DNA of 64,000 nt from DASUAL01 sp035763805 (GCA_035763805.1 DASUAL010000113.1:1-64000), one strand, 5' to 3'; shown: positions 30,549 through 40,401, counted from the stretch's first letter. Notes: a model not told the origin generated them from the sequence alone. Numbers and translations are program-made.

Positions 30549-33419
30549 CTAGAAATCCGAGGCGAACCCGAGATAGATCTGTGCACGCCGGGCCGAGCCC
30601 GACGGCGGATCGACAAGCGGCTGGGCGAGGCCAAGTCGCACCTGCAGCAGGAAGTCGTAGTTGACGGTGAGGTCGCCCGCGAGCTCGACCCCCGCGGAAG
30701 CCAGCCGGGTGAGGCGTGGCTCGGCGCCCGGAGCCCACGCGTCTCCGACATCGCTGAACGCGTTGAGCCAGAGCCGGTCGGCGCCGAACGGGAGGTGGCC
30801 GAGGGGCCGACCGATCAGCACGAGAGGGAGACGGTACTCGAGCGTCGCCGTCGCCGCGCGTCGACCGCGCAGCTCGTTCCCGCCGTAGCCGCGCACGGGA
30901 AACGAACGCGTGGTGCCGAGGGACTGGCCGAACGTCAGGCCGAGGCTGCCGGAGGAGACGCCGCCGACCTTGAGCACCTCGCCGAGCGGCCCCGCAGTCG
31001 CCCCTGCCGCGACCCGGACGGCGAGCACGTGGTGCGCGTAGCCGCCGAGTCCCGGGATGCGAGCGTACAGGTTGAGCCGCGAGCGTACCTCGTTCGAAAA
31101 GCGGGCGCTCCCCTGCTCCTCGCGCCGGCGGTACGTCGCCGACCACACGAAGCCGTTCTCGGGGGAGACCGCGAGCGGCGCGGTCACGACATGGGAAAGC
31201 GCGAGGGTCACGGAACCGCCCACCTCGTCCCGGTTCTCGCAGGCCGGGCACACGTCTGCGAGCGCCGTGTCGGGGATGGTCGCGAAGCGCGTGCCCTCGA
31301 ACTCCCCCGCGAAGCGCACGCTCGCGAACGTGCGCCAGCGTCGCGCGACGAACGATACCCCCGCCGCGGCATCCCCGGTGCGCTCCGACAGCTTCACGCC
31401 CGCGCGCACGTCGTCCCACGTGCTGGCAGCGGCCCAGTCGACCACCGGATTGCCGAGCCCGGTCCAGGCGCCGGCGAACGAGGCCATGCCACGGAACGGC
31501 TCCGGGGCGATGAGGCCCGTGGCGACGTAGACGAAACGCCCCACGACGTCGGTGCCCGCGGTGGCGCCCCCGAAGAACCGGCCGGTCGGCCCCGCATCGA
31601 AGAACAGCGGCACCCAGAAGTGGGGTCGGAGCGACGGCCACAGGGCGTAGCCGGTCTCCCGCACCGGCGCAGCCGGCGCGGGTTCGAGCGGCGGCGGCAC
31701 GTCGGCGGCAATCGCAGCGCCGGCCGAGTCCGCGGACGCGTGCCGTAGCTCCCAGCCGCGCGCCGACAGTGTGGCATACAAGAGCGTGCCATCCGGCAGG
31801 GGCGCCGGCGCGCGCGCCCCGAGCGGCTCGGCGGTGAGCGGCTCGGCGCCGGCCGAATCGCGCCAGCGGTAGACCTGCGGGAACCGCGTCGCGTCGGCGA
31901 CGAACAGCAGCTCCCCAGCCGGAGTCCACACTGGATCGGTGATCACTCCGCGGGATGCGCGCAACACCACCGCAGCCTCGGGCGAATCGGCGGGCCAGCG
32001 CACGAGCGCCCAGTGGCCGTTCGCGTGGCGGGTCGCCGCGATGGTGCGCCCGTCGGGGGACGGTGCGACCGCCCCCCACGTGGCCTGCGCGGGCTCACGA
32101 GGGACCGGGATCAGGGGCCGGTTGCCGGCCGGCACCAGCGCGATTGCCGACAGCCGACCACCACCGGCGCGCGGCTCGACGAGCCGCGCACCGTGCGTCA
32201 CGCGACGCCACTCGCCTCCGGGTAGCCACCGGTACAGGTCGCTCCGTGCCTGCCAGGGGGACGTCCAGTCGAGCTGCGCGATCACCAGGGTGTCGCCCAG
32301 CCAATCGTAGCTCACGCCGGCGTTCACGCGGTGGTGCCGCAGCACCCGCGACGTGGCGGCGTCGATCACGCGGAGCTCGCGTGCGCCCTTGCCGTCGTCG
32401 CGCAGATACGCGATGCGCCGGCCGTCCGGCGCCGCCCGGGGCACGGGCGGACTTCGCAGCGCGCCGTCGAGGACCCGGGCGGCAGCCGCGGGTGAGCCCG
32501 GTTCCGGCAAGGGCCGCGTTCCCTTGGGCCATTCCTCCTGGAGCGCCCGCCCGGGCGCAACCCGATGGATCTGCCGACCGACGCGATACGGAATCAGCTG
32601 CCCGGCCGTCGCCTCGACGAACCGCGGCACCACGGAATCCCCTTCCGCGCGCGCCAGATAGTCGAAGAAGCGGCCGCCGTACGCGTAGGGCACGAGGCCG
32701 TTGGCCCAGCGCGTGAAGAACACCGCCTCCCACGGCCCGCGGGAGGTGCCGGCGACACCGTCGGCCGCGAGCACTTGGGTGTGCAGGCTTCCCTTGACGC
32801 GGCCGGCGTTCGTCAGCTTCGACTCGTAGTGCGTCGCGAGCCCCTCGATCACCCAGCTCGGCTGGTACTGGTTCGGGAACAGCCCCGGGACGCGGCCGAA
32901 GACGGCCTGCAGGGTTCCCCACAAACCACGGGCACGGTCCAGGTGGAAGACGTGCGTCAGCTCGTGCGTCGTGACCAGCCGCAGCCAACTGTCGTAGTGT
33001 TGCAGCCCGGGCTCGGTCGCGGGCGGCGGCAGGAACAGGTAGATACGGCTCGAAGGAAACACCAGTGTCGCGCCATTCGCGGCGTCCACGTCGTCCACGA
33101 GCGCGACATCCACCGTCTGGCGCGGCGGCCGCAGCTCGGCGGCGAGGCGGTCGTATGCACGCTCCGCCTCGCGCGCCGCGACATTGGCCACGCCACGGTA
33201 CGTCTCGCGAAAGTGAATCCGGAAGTGAGACGTGTGCAGGGTGCGCCAGCTGCCCGACGGATCAATCTGGGCTTCGGCTCGCCCGGCGAGCAGGAGGAGC
33301 AGGAGAATGCGGAATGCGGAATGGGGAATGCGGAATTGCAGGGGAAGGTCGTTCGCTTTGCGACGCCCGCCTTTACCTTCCGCATTCCGCACTCCGCATT
33401 CCGCACTCCGCATCGTCAC
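30549..33419 (-). CDS. Secreted HExxH peptidase with beta-propeller and outer-membrane barrel regions
   Basis: A 956-residue envelope protein. After the signal peptide (FRILLLLLLAGRAEAQ) residues 50-290 hold a gluzincin-like site, THELTHVFHLD, with a downstream VIEGLATHYES Glu. Residues about 330-600 show propeller-type repeats (APDGRRIAYLRDDG, SPDGRTIAATRHANG). The last 350 residues alternate like a BamA/TamA-type barrel and end in Phe. The GTG start at 33419 overlaps the amidase stop (GTGA). The first 45 codons run through an inverted heptamer repeat, so the n-region of the signal peptide is repeat-derived. Confidence 0.78.
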   Translation of the reverse strand: MTMRSAECGVRNAEGKGGRRKANDLPLQFRIPHSAFRILLLLLLAGRAEAQIDPSGSWRTLHTSHFRIHFRETYRGVANVAAREAERAYDRLAAELRPPRQTVDVALVDDVDAANGATLVFPSSRIYLFLPPPATEPGLQHYDSWLRLVTTHELTHVFHLDRARGLWGTLQAVFGRVPGLFPNQYQPSWVIEGLATHYESKLTNAGRVKGSLHTQVLAADGVAGTSRGPWEAVFFTRWANGLVPYAYGGRFFDYLARAEGDSVVPRFVEATAGQLIPYRVGRQIHRVAPGRALQEEWPKGTRPLPEPGSPAAAARVLDGALRSPPVPRAAPDGRRIAYLRDDGKGARELRVIDAATSRVLRHHRVNAGVSYDWLGDTLVIAQLDWTSPWQARSDLYRWLPGGEWRRVTHGARLVEPRAGGGRLSAIALVPAGNRPLIPVPREPAQATWGAVAPSPDGRTIAATRHANGHWALVRWPADSPEAAVVLRASRGVITDPVWTPAGELLFVADATRFPQVYRWRDSAGAEPLTAEPLGARAPAPLPDGTLLYATLSARGWELRHASADSAGAAIAADVPPPLEPAPAAPVRETGYALWPSLRPHFWVPLFFDAGPTGRFFGGATAGTDVVGRFVYVATGLIAPEPFRGMASFAGAWTGLGNPVVDWAAASTWDDVRAGVKLSERTGDAAAGVSFVARRWRTFASVRFAGEFEGTRFATIPDTALADVCPACENRDEVGGSVTLALSHVVTAPLAVSPENGFVWSATYRRREEQGSARFSNEVRSRLNLYARIPGLGGYAHHVLAVRVAAGATAGPLGEVLKVGGVSSGSLGLTFGQSLGTTRSFPVRGYGGNELRGRRAATATLEYRLPLVLIGRPLGHLPFGADRLWLNAFSDVGDAWAPGAEPRLTRLASAGVELAGDLTVNYDFLLQVRLGLAQPLVDPPSGSARRAQIYLGFASDF
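33305..33413. repeat. Inverted GGAATGC heptamer repeat inside the 5' end of a coding sequence
   Basis: Left arm (33305-33337) is tandem GAATGCG with one GAATGGG; right arm (33378-33413) is tandem CCGCATT/CCGCACT. The arms are complementary, period 7, with about 40 bases between. The element lies wholly within codons 3-39 of the secreted peptidase and contributes the residue runs SAECGVRNAE and FRIPHSAFRI to its N-terminus. The mRNA hairpin would cover the translation start. Confidence 0.85.
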
Positions 33420-35305
33420 GGCTCCAGTGCACGCTGGCGCAAGAAGCTCTCAATGCCTCGAACGGTCCCACGGGCGTACCGCCACTGTCCGTCCTCGGAA
33501 CGCAGCATCGCCTCCTGTTCCGGCATCATGATGAAGAGCCCCTCCGTGAGCGCCGCCGGCATCCACGTCGGGCGTGCCAGGGCGTAGTCCCCCCGCCCCA
33601 TGCCGAGGTCGCGTACGCCGAGCTCCGCAACCAGGGCGCGATCGAGCTCGCGGGCCAGCGCGGCACTCCGCGGATGGAAGTAATAGACGCTCACGCCATT
33701 GTTCACGAACGGGTTCACACCATCGGGAAGCGCGTTGGCGTGGATCGAGACGAGCACGTCAGCGTTGTGCAGCTCGGCGAAGCGAGTCCGCGGGTACAAG
33801 TCGATCGCCATCGAATCGGTGCGCGTGAGGAGGACCGTTGCGCCAGCCTTCTCGAGCAGCGTCTTGGCCTTATGGGCGACGGCAAGGGTCGCGACGGGCT
33901 CCCACAGCCCGGTTGGGCCCTTAGCACCCACCGGAGGATGGCCCGGGTCGAGCACGATGGTGCGCCCACGCAATGGACGGGCGCGATGGATCACGGGTGG
34001 GCGGCGGATCTCGAGTAGGAGGTCGCGCCCCTCGAACCGGGCGCGGTAGCCCCACACGCGTCGTGTCAACCTCACGGTGATCGTCAACTCGTCCGCCGCC
34101 GGTTGGGCGTAGCTCATCCGGGCGACCAGGGAATCCGTGCCGCCGTACTGCATCCAATTGATGTCCGACCCGGCGCCGTAGATGCGCAGCGCAAGGCCCC
34201 GCTCCTGCTCGGTGACCTGGAACGGGAGCTTCGCCGGGAGCGGCACTCGCAACGTCACCGACGCCGGTCCCGGCTCCAGCCGGACCGAGCGGACGACACC
34301 GCCCGGCGGGGGCGTGCCTGCAGGAAGCGGGATTACCTCGTCCGCGTTCACCCACGCCACGGCGTCGCGTGAGAGCTGCAGCCGGGCCTGATCGTTCCAG
34401 CGCCCCGAGAGGACAGCCGTCGTGCCGGTCGGAAAAAACCAGTTGTAGGTGCCGCCCGGCACTGCTTTGCCCGCCGTCAAGCTGTCCGTGGTCCCGGTGC
34501 GCGCGGTGTCGTCGTTCAATACGACGACGGTGGGGAACGCCATGTCCAAGAGGCTCACACTCAGCGGCCACCGGGCGGTCGCGGTGTCCGCTCCCACGAT
34601 AGCCTCGAGTGTCGCGCAGGCAGTCCGGCCATCGGCGCATAGTGACGCGGCGGGAAGCCACCCGACGTAGCGGTCGGGGGCGGGCGGCAGGCGGTACGCC
34701 GCCACGGTCGTGGCGAACGCGCGCACACCCCACGCCGGCTCGGCGGGGAGGGTGTCGGGAACGAGGGGAATGACGGATCCCCACGGCAGCCGCAGCCCCA
34801 CCGTTGCGCCGGGCGCCGCCTGCACTGAGAGTCGGATGCCCTCTCCAGCGGGCACCGCGACGACGCCCGCGGGCGCGAAGCTCGTGGTATCGATCCACGC
34901 GGCGCGTCCCTCAGGCGGCCGAAACCGCGGCGCCATGGGCGCCGCGAAGATCTGCACGATGGAATCACCCGCGTCGCGGGCGACGAGACGGAATAACGCC
35001 ACCGTGTCGTCAGGGAGCGGTACCCAAGCGATCCAGGCGCCATTGGGCAGGACGGGCACCGGCACCCCGTTGACGGTGAGGCTCCTCCGGCCCGCACCGC
35101 CTGCCACCGCCCCGAACAGGAACGACGAGTCCCGCGCCGCGATGGTGTCGGTCGGGGCAGGATACACGACGTTGACCTGCAGCGACGCTTCCGAGGAGGC
35201 GGGGACAGGGGCGGGGACCACCCGGGAGCGCGCGCTCGCGCACGCGGTCGCGAACACCAACATCACTATCACGACGAGTAGTCGCACAGGTGCGCAAGCT
35301 AGCAT
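33416..35305 (-). CDS. N-acetylmuramoyl-L-alanine amidase, lipoprotein
   Basis: A 629-residue cell-wall hydrolase. The N-terminus is a lipoprotein signal (VIVMLVFATAC, lipobox Cys22-24 region). The central 350 residues are beta-rich and may bind the wall. The C-terminal 220 residues are Amidase_3: IVLDPGHPPVGAKGP (zinc His), the Glu in GLWEPVATLAV, VLLTRTDS, ADVLVSIHANALPDG (zinc His) and a late EGLFIMMPEQEA catalytic Glu. It cleaves peptide stems from glycan strands. ATG at 35305; it ends in a GTGA overlap with the peptidase gene. Confidence 0.9.
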   Translation of the reverse strand: MLACAPVRLLVVIVMLVFATACASARSRVVPAPVPASSEASLQVNVVYPAPTDTIAARDSSFLFGAVAGGAGRRSLTVNGVPVPVLPNGAWIAWVPLPDDTVALFRLVARDAGDSIVQIFAAPMAPRFRPPEGRAAWIDTTSFAPAGVVAVPAGEGIRLSVQAAPGATVGLRLPWGSVIPLVPDTLPAEPAWGVRAFATTVAAYRLPPAPDRYVGWLPAASLCADGRTACATLEAIVGADTATARWPLSVSLLDMAFPTVVVLNDDTARTGTTDSLTAGKAVPGGTYNWFFPTGTTAVLSGRWNDQARLQLSRDAVAWVNADEVIPLPAGTPPPGGVVRSVRLEPGPASVTLRVPLPAKLPFQVTEQERGLALRIYGAGSDINWMQYGGTDSLVARMSYAQPAADELTITVRLTRRVWGYRARFEGRDLLLEIRRPPVIHRARPLRGRTIVLDPGHPPVGAKGPTGLWEPVATLAVAHKAKTLLEKAGATVLLTRTDSMAIDLYPRTRFAELHNADVLVSIHANALPDGVNPFVNNGVSVYYFHPRSAALARELDRALVAELGVRDLGMGRGDYALARPTWMPAALTEGLFIMMPEQEAMLRSEDGQWRYARGTVRGIESFLRQRALEP

Positions 35306-35377
35306 CGGGTCTTTCAGCCCGTCAATTTGCCGAATAGATTGGCACACAACTTCGCGCCCTGTGGAGCACCTCCTGAA

Positions 35378-36415
35378 GTGACCTCCTGCGCCTACTGCGG
35401 CCGCGACAATGACCCCGGCGCGCACTACTGCATGGATTGTGGGAAACCCATGGGCAAGTCCACGGGGCTGCAAGCCGTAGCGGGCGGTTCGATGCCGGGG
35501 ACCCGCGTTGCGGCTTCGCCCGCGCTCGCGGCCGCGCGGCCTGAGGCGCTCGCCTGCCCGTTCTGTGGCCAGCGGGCGAACCGTCTCCTGCCGTTCTGTC
35601 CCCATTGCGGCCGACGGTTGACGGCTCCCGGCTCCGGGCCGCGCTGCGCGCGCTGTGGATCACCGGTAGGGACCGGCATCCGTTTTTGCGCCACCTGCGG
35701 AGCGCCGGTCGTCGAGCCGACGCCGCCGCGCGCCCCGGCTGCGATGCCTGCGGGGGCGCGCACCGGGGCCGCAATCGTACTGGTGTTGCTCGACGATACC
35801 GGCAAGCCAAAGCAGCGCTTCGAGCGCCGCGCCGCGGACACGACGATCGGCCGACAGGACGGCGACATCCGCTTTCCGGACGACGTGTTCCTGTCGCCGC
35901 TCCATGCCAAGATCTGGTGGGAGCAGGACGCGCTCGTCGTGCGGGACCTCGGCAGCCGCAACGGGACGTGGGTGTTCCTCGAGGCGCCGCACCGCCTGGT
36001 GGACGGCGATCTCCTGCTGGTCGGCTCACAGGTGATCCGGTTCCGACGCCTCGGCTACCCCGGGCCGCATCCCCCGGACGCCGACGCGACCAAGCGGATG
36101 GGGAGCCTGATCCCGAGCGCCGACATCGCGAGCCTCACGCAGCTGCGCTCTGACGGGAGCGCGCGCGATGTGATCCAGCTGTCACCCGGCCGCGACCTCG
36201 TCATCGGCCGGGAGCAGGGCGATTGGATCTTCCCCTACGACCCGTCGATGAGCGCGCGCCACGCGACTGTGCGGTCCGAGGACGCCGACTTCGTGGTCGT
36301 GGACGCGAACAGCCGCAACGGGATCGCGCTTGCGGCGCGTGGAGACATCTCGCTGCGGCACAATTCCCGGATCTTGGTGGGCGACAAGCTCCTGCGGATC
36401 GAGATCCCGGCGTGA
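35378..36415 (+). CDS. Triple zinc-ribbon, double FHA-domain protein
   Basis: About 345 residues from a GTG at 35378. Three short zinc ribbons come first (CAYCGRDNDPGAHYCMDCG, CPFCGQRANRLLPFCPHCG, CARCGSPVGTGIRFCATCG). Two FHA phosphothreonine-binding domains follow: TIGRQDGD...LSPLHAK...DLGSRNGTW and VIGREQGD...MSARHAT...DANSRNGI. It is probably cytoplasmic. The stop overlaps the next kinase start (GTGA), so it is likely an adaptor or substrate of that kinase. Confidence 0.9.
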   Translation: MTSCAYCGRDNDPGAHYCMDCGKPMGKSTGLQAVAGGSMPGTRVAASPALAAARPEALACPFCGQRANRLLPFCPHCGRRLTAPGSGPRCARCGSPVGTGIRFCATCGAPVVEPTPPRAPAAMPAGARTGAAIVLVLLDDTGKPKQRFERRAADTTIGRQDGDIRFPDDVFLSPLHAKIWWEQDALVVRDLGSRNGTWVFLEAPHRLVDGDLLLVGSQVIRFRRLGYPGPHPPDADATKRMGSLIPSADIASLTQLRSDGSARDVIQLSPGRDLVIGREQGDWIFPYDPSMSARHATVRSEDADFVVVDANSRNGIALAARGDISLRHNSRILVGDKLLRIEIPA

Positions 36416-37911
36416 AAATCTGCCCCGTGTGCTCCACCGAATACCTCGACGACGTCCGGTTCTGCCAAAACGACGGGCAGACGCTGCGCGCGGCCTCGCC
36501 CGCGCACGACCTGGTCGGCCAGGTGGTGGCCGACCGGTACCACGTGGTCAAGAAGCTCGGCGAGGGCGGGATGGGTCAGGTGTACCTCGCCGAGCACGTC
36601 AAGATGGGACGCAAGAGCGCCATCAAGGTGATGAACCCCTCGCTGGTGCACGACCCGGACGCCCTGGCACGCTTCAACCGCGAGGCCGCGAACGCAAGCC
36701 GCATCACACACACCAACGTCTGCGCGATCTACGACTTCGGCGAGACATCCGAGGGGCTCGTGTACCTCGCGATGGAGTTCATCGAGGGTGAGCCGCTCAC
36801 GGACGTGCTGGAGCGCGAGGGAGCGCTGCCGATCCCCCGCGCCGTCGGCATCTTCGTCCAGGTGGCGGACGCGCTTCAGGCGGCGCACGATCTCGGCATC
36901 GTGCACCGCGACTTGAAGCCCGACAACATCATGCTGACGCGCGGGCGCGACGGATCCGACGTCGTGAAGGTCGTGGATTTCGGAATCGCCAAGGCCGTGG
37001 GCGGCGACGATACTCAGAAGGTGACGAAGACGGGCCTCGTGGTCGGGACGCCCGAGTTCATGAGCCCGGAGCAGCTCTCCGGCGACGCGGTCGACGGCCG
37101 GAGCGACATTTACTCGCTCGCCCTCGTGTTGTTCAAGATGCTCACCGGAAGGCTGCCGTTCGAGGCAACGACCGTACAGGAGACGATGATCAAGCGCCTT
37201 ACGGACGAGCCGCTGGCGCTCCGCGCGGCGCGGCCCGACCTGCGCTTCCCGCCGGGCCTGCAGGAGACGATCGACGCGGCGCTCACGCGCACCCGTGTGG
37301 AGCGGTATCAGTCGGCCGTCAAGTTCGCGAACGACGTCGCGAGCATCGTCGGTGTGCAGCGCGGCGTCGGGTCCCCCGCCTCCCTACCCCCGACCCGAGC
37401 GGATCAAGAACAGACGCAGCTGCTCGACGCGCCGCCGCCACGGAGGCGCTCGCTGGTGCCGATCATTGTGGGAGCCGTGGTGGTGCTGGGAGGGGGCGGC
37501 GCCGCCGTCGCCGTGTTTGGCGGGGGGAGCGGGACCGGCGGCGCCGTTCGTTCCGACACCGCGAAACCAGAGACCGTCCACAAGCGTCTGGACACGGCGT
37601 CGCGGCGCTTCCCCCCGAATCCCGCGCCGGCCCGCACACGGGCCTCCGGGATTGACCCCGCCAAGGCGGGAGCCATGCTAGACGCCCTGATCGAGCGGCC
37701 GACGGCCGTGATTCTCGATTCCGCGCAACTGATCTTCGACACTCCCGGCGTCGGCGTGCGGGACCGCGCGTTCGCAGCGTGCCTGCTCGCGCAGGCGTAC
37801 CACAGCCAAGACGAGGCCGCCAGCGCGCTCCGGTGGGCGAAAGAGGGACTGCAGCTGAACCCCAATCTGCGATCCTGCCAGGCCATCGTGCAGGCCCTCG
37901 GTGAGCCGTAG
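36412..37911 (+). CDS. Ser/Thr protein kinase, zinc-ribbon, membrane-anchored
   Basis: A 499-residue Hanks-type kinase starting with GTG at 36412. A zinc-ribbon-like start (KICPVCSTEYLDDVRFCQNDG) precedes the kinase domain (about 40-300): GEGGMGQVYLAEH, SAIKVMNP, IVHRDLKPDN, VVDFGIAKA, GTPEFMSPEQL. A transmembrane helix (VPIIVGAVVVLGGGGAAVAVF) leads to a roughly 130-residue extracytoplasmic tail with helical repeats. Flanked by an FHA protein and a PP2C phosphatase, it forms a write/read/erase phosphorylation unit. Confidence 0.93.
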   Translation: MKICPVCSTEYLDDVRFCQNDGQTLRAASPAHDLVGQVVADRYHVVKKLGEGGMGQVYLAEHVKMGRKSAIKVMNPSLVHDPDALARFNREAANASRITHTNVCAIYDFGETSEGLVYLAMEFIEGEPLTDVLEREGALPIPRAVGIFVQVADALQAAHDLGIVHRDLKPDNIMLTRGRDGSDVVKVVDFGIAKAVGGDDTQKVTKTGLVVGTPEFMSPEQLSGDAVDGRSDIYSLALVLFKMLTGRLPFEATTVQETMIKRLTDEPLALRAARPDLRFPPGLQETIDAALTRTRVERYQSAVKFANDVASIVGVQRGVGSPASLPPTRADQEQTQLLDAPPPRRRSLVPIIVGAVVVLGGGGAAVAVFGGGSGTGGAVRSDTAKPETVHKRLDTASRRFPPNPAPARTRASGIDPAKAGAMLDALIERPTAVILDSAQLIFDTPGVGVRDRAFAACLLAQAYHSQDEAASALRWAKEGLQLNPNLRSCQAIVQALGEP

Positions 37912-37915
37912 GTCG

Positions 37916-38947
37916 ATGTTCAGACGCTCCTCGCGGCCCGTCCGGATTCAGGTCTTCGCCAGGACCGACCGCGGCAAGACGCGGGATCATAACGAGGATC
38001 GCTTCCTCGTCGCGGACCTGACGCGTCGGGACGCCTCGCTGCTGCCGTCGGTGCGCGAGCACGATGTGGGCGAGCGGGGGTCGCTGTTCATCGTGGCCGA
38101 CGGGATGGGCGGTGCCGCGGCGGGCGAGCTCGCGAGCGAGATGGCCACCCAGAACATCTACGAGCAGATGGTCCGTTTGTGGGGCGGCGAGAAGGAAGCG
38201 ACGCCGCAGCGCTTCGCCTACCGCCTGAAGGAGGCAGTCGAGGTCGCGAACAGCCACATTCACGCGTACGCGAAGGCCCACCCCGAGGTGCGGGGCATGG
38301 GCACGACGACGACCGCCGTCGGCGTCCTGGGCGATCAGGTGTATCTCACGCAGGTGGGCGACAGCCGCGCCTACCTCATCCGACAGCGCCGGGCCCACCA
38401 GCTCACCAAGGACCAGTCGCTGATGCAGCGGTTGGTGGAAGCGGGCGAGCTCACAGAGGAGGAAGCCGCGAAGAGCGAGCGACGCAACATCATCCTCCAG
38501 GCCCTAGGCCCGGACCCGAAGGTGAGGGTGGATCTCACTTTCCAGGAGCTTCGCCGGGGCGACTTGCTCGTGCTCTGCTCCGATGGCCTCTCCGGCCAGG
38601 TGACGAAGGAGGAGATCGCCGAGATCGCGAGCCGCGAGCGGGATCTGGGGGCGGCCTGCGACCGGCTCATCGCGCTCGCCAACGAGCGTGGCGGGCCCGA
38701 CAACATCACCGTCGTCATCGCGCGGTTCGACGGCGACGGCCTGCGCTCACCTGCGGACGACGCTCAAGTCGGCCACCAGGTCTATCCTCTCATCGACACC
38801 GAGACGAGCACCGAGCCGGTGCCGGTGTACCGCGGCAGCCGCCCGCCCGTGTCCACCAAAGCGGGGCGTTGGCGCGTGGTCGCGGCGGCACTGCTCGCCG
38901 CCGCGGCGCTCGCCGTCGCCCTCTACGTCGCGACCCGGAGCCCGTGA
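37916..38947 (+). CDS. PP2C-family Ser/Thr protein phosphatase
   Basis: A 343-residue Stp/PrpC-type phosphatase. Metal-binding and catalytic motifs are all present: TRDHNEDR, VADGMGG, MGTTTTAVGV, QVGDSRAYL, LLVLCSDGLSG, GGPDNITVVI. Unlike soluble Stp it ends in a transmembrane helix (VVAAALLAAAALAVALYVA). The ATG at 37916 is chosen; an in-frame GTG at 37901 overlapping the kinase gene is possible. It should reverse phosphorylation by the adjacent kinase. Confidence 0.93.
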   Translation: MFRRSSRPVRIQVFARTDRGKTRDHNEDRFLVADLTRRDASLLPSVREHDVGERGSLFIVADGMGGAAAGELASEMATQNIYEQMVRLWGGEKEATPQRFAYRLKEAVEVANSHIHAYAKAHPEVRGMGTTTTAVGVLGDQVYLTQVGDSRAYLIRQRRAHQLTKDQSLMQRLVEAGELTEEEAAKSERRNIILQALGPDPKVRVDLTFQELRRGDLLVLCSDGLSGQVTKEEIAEIASRERDLGAACDRLIALANERGGPDNITVVIARFDGDGLRSPADDAQVGHQVYPLIDTETSTEPVPVYRGSRPPVSTKAGRWRVVAAALLAAAALAVALYVATRSP

Positions 38948-40401
38948 CCGCCCAGTTCACGTTCCTATCGGGGGCGCGTGTGGGGCAAGTGGAGACCTTC
39001 CGCAAGGCGTACATCGGGCTCGGCCGCCACCCCTTGTCCGACGTGAGGTTCGACGCCGAGCGCGATCTCGACGTATCGTCGCGCCACGCCGCGATCGTCC
39101 GGCAAGGCGACACGTTCGTCGTGCGCGACCTGGGCTCGAAGAACGGCACGTTCGTCAATGGCCGGCGCCTCACGGGTGACGCGGCGCTGCAAGACGGCGA
39201 CGTGATCGGCTTCGGGGCGCATGGGCCCGCCGTGGAGTTCCGCCTCCTCATGGGGGAACCCGCCGGCGAAGCGCCATCCGCGGCGCTGCGCGCATCGGCC
39301 GAGCGCATCTCTTCGCCACGCGCGCAGTACCCGGCGGTGACGCCGCCCGCCGCGCCTGCCGTCGCCGCAGCGCGGCGCTCCAGCACGGCGGTGCGCATCG
39401 CCGCCGAGGTCGCTCGCCAGACGCGCGGTCTGCGGCGCTCGTCCAAAGTGCTCATCGGGGTGCTTGTGATCGCGCTGGGCGCGCTCGGATGGAACCAGTG
39501 GCAGCGCGCCCGGGACACGCACGAGCTCTCCCGCCTCCAGGCCCGCGCCGACAGTCTCAACCACGAGGCCCAACGCCTGCTCACGCGCTTCCAATCCGAG
39601 CTCGAGAGCGTGCGCGAGGCGCTGCGGCAGTCGCAAGCCGAAGTCGCGCGGCTGCGCAGCGAGCTCGCGGCGGCAGGCGCGCACGGCGACGTCGCCCGAC
39701 TCCGCACCGAGCTGGACGCAGCCGAGACGCGCCAGCGGGGTTTGGCCGGCGCTGCCGCGATCGACTACCGCGCGATCTCGAAAAACAACCAGGATGCGAT
39801 CGCCCTGCTCGTCGTGAGGTTCTCGGACGTCGAGACGTTCAGCGGTACCGCGTTCGCCGTCGATTCCGGCGGAACGCTCGTCACCAACAAGCACCTGCTC
39901 GTAGGCGACCAAGGCGACCGCCGGCCCCAGGCGATCGCGGTCAAGTTCTCGGGCTCGAAGCAGTGGTTCCCGGGCCGCTTGGTGGGCGTCGCCGATACCA
40001 GCGACGTCGGCGTGCTGCGCGTCGACCTCCGCGGCGGCACGCCTCGCGTCCTCGGCTTCGCGCGCGATCCCGCCGGCCTCCAACGGGGCGACCCCGTCGC
40101 GATCATCGGCTATCCCCTGGGCGAGGATCTCCCGATGCAACGTGCGGGCCAGACCGCCGTAGCGGACCCCACGCTCACCGTCGGCACGGTGAGCAAGGTG
40201 CTCGCCAATCTGGTGCAGCTGGACGGGTACGGCGCGCCAGGTTCGTCGGGAAGCCCGATCTTCGACCGCGAGGGACGCGTGGTGGCGGTGTTGTACGGAG
40301 GGAACCGCCAGTCGCAGGGCAGGATCGTGTACGGCGTGCCCGCCGTCTACGTCGTCAGGTATCTGCGGCAGCTGGGCGCGTCGTTCCCGCTTCGGCCTTA
40401 G
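38944..40401 (+). CDS. FHA domain-anchored trypsin-like serine protease
   Basis: A 485-residue membrane protein. An N-terminal cytoplasmic FHA domain (GLGRHPLSDVRF...SSRHAAI...DLGSKNGTFVNG) is joined by a Pro/Ala linker to a transmembrane helix (about 165-185, VLIGVLVIALGALGW), a coiled coil, and a DegP/trypsin-like protease domain with His in TNKHLL, Asp in DTSDVGVLRVD and Ser in GAPGSSGSP. This joins cytoplasmic phospho-recognition to a periplasmic protease. The GTG start overlaps the phosphatase stop (GTGA). Confidence 0.88.
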   Translation: MTAQFTFLSGARVGQVETFRKAYIGLGRHPLSDVRFDAERDLDVSSRHAAIVRQGDTFVVRDLGSKNGTFVNGRRLTGDAALQDGDVIGFGAHGPAVEFRLLMGEPAGEAPSAALRASAERISSPRAQYPAVTPPAAPAVAAARRSSTAVRIAAEVARQTRGLRRSSKVLIGVLVIALGALGWNQWQRARDTHELSRLQARADSLNHEAQRLLTRFQSELESVREALRQSQAEVARLRSELAAAGAHGDVARLRTELDAAETRQRGLAGAAAIDYRAISKNNQDAIALLVVRFSDVETFSGTAFAVDSGGTLVTNKHLLVGDQGDRRPQAIAVKFSGSKQWFPGRLVGVADTSDVGVLRVDLRGGTPRVLGFARDPAGLQRGDPVAIIGYPLGEDLPMQRAGQTAVADPTLTVGTVSKVLANLVQLDGYGAPGSSGSPIFDREGRVVAVLYGGNRQSQGRIVYGVPAVYVVRYLRQLGASFPLRP

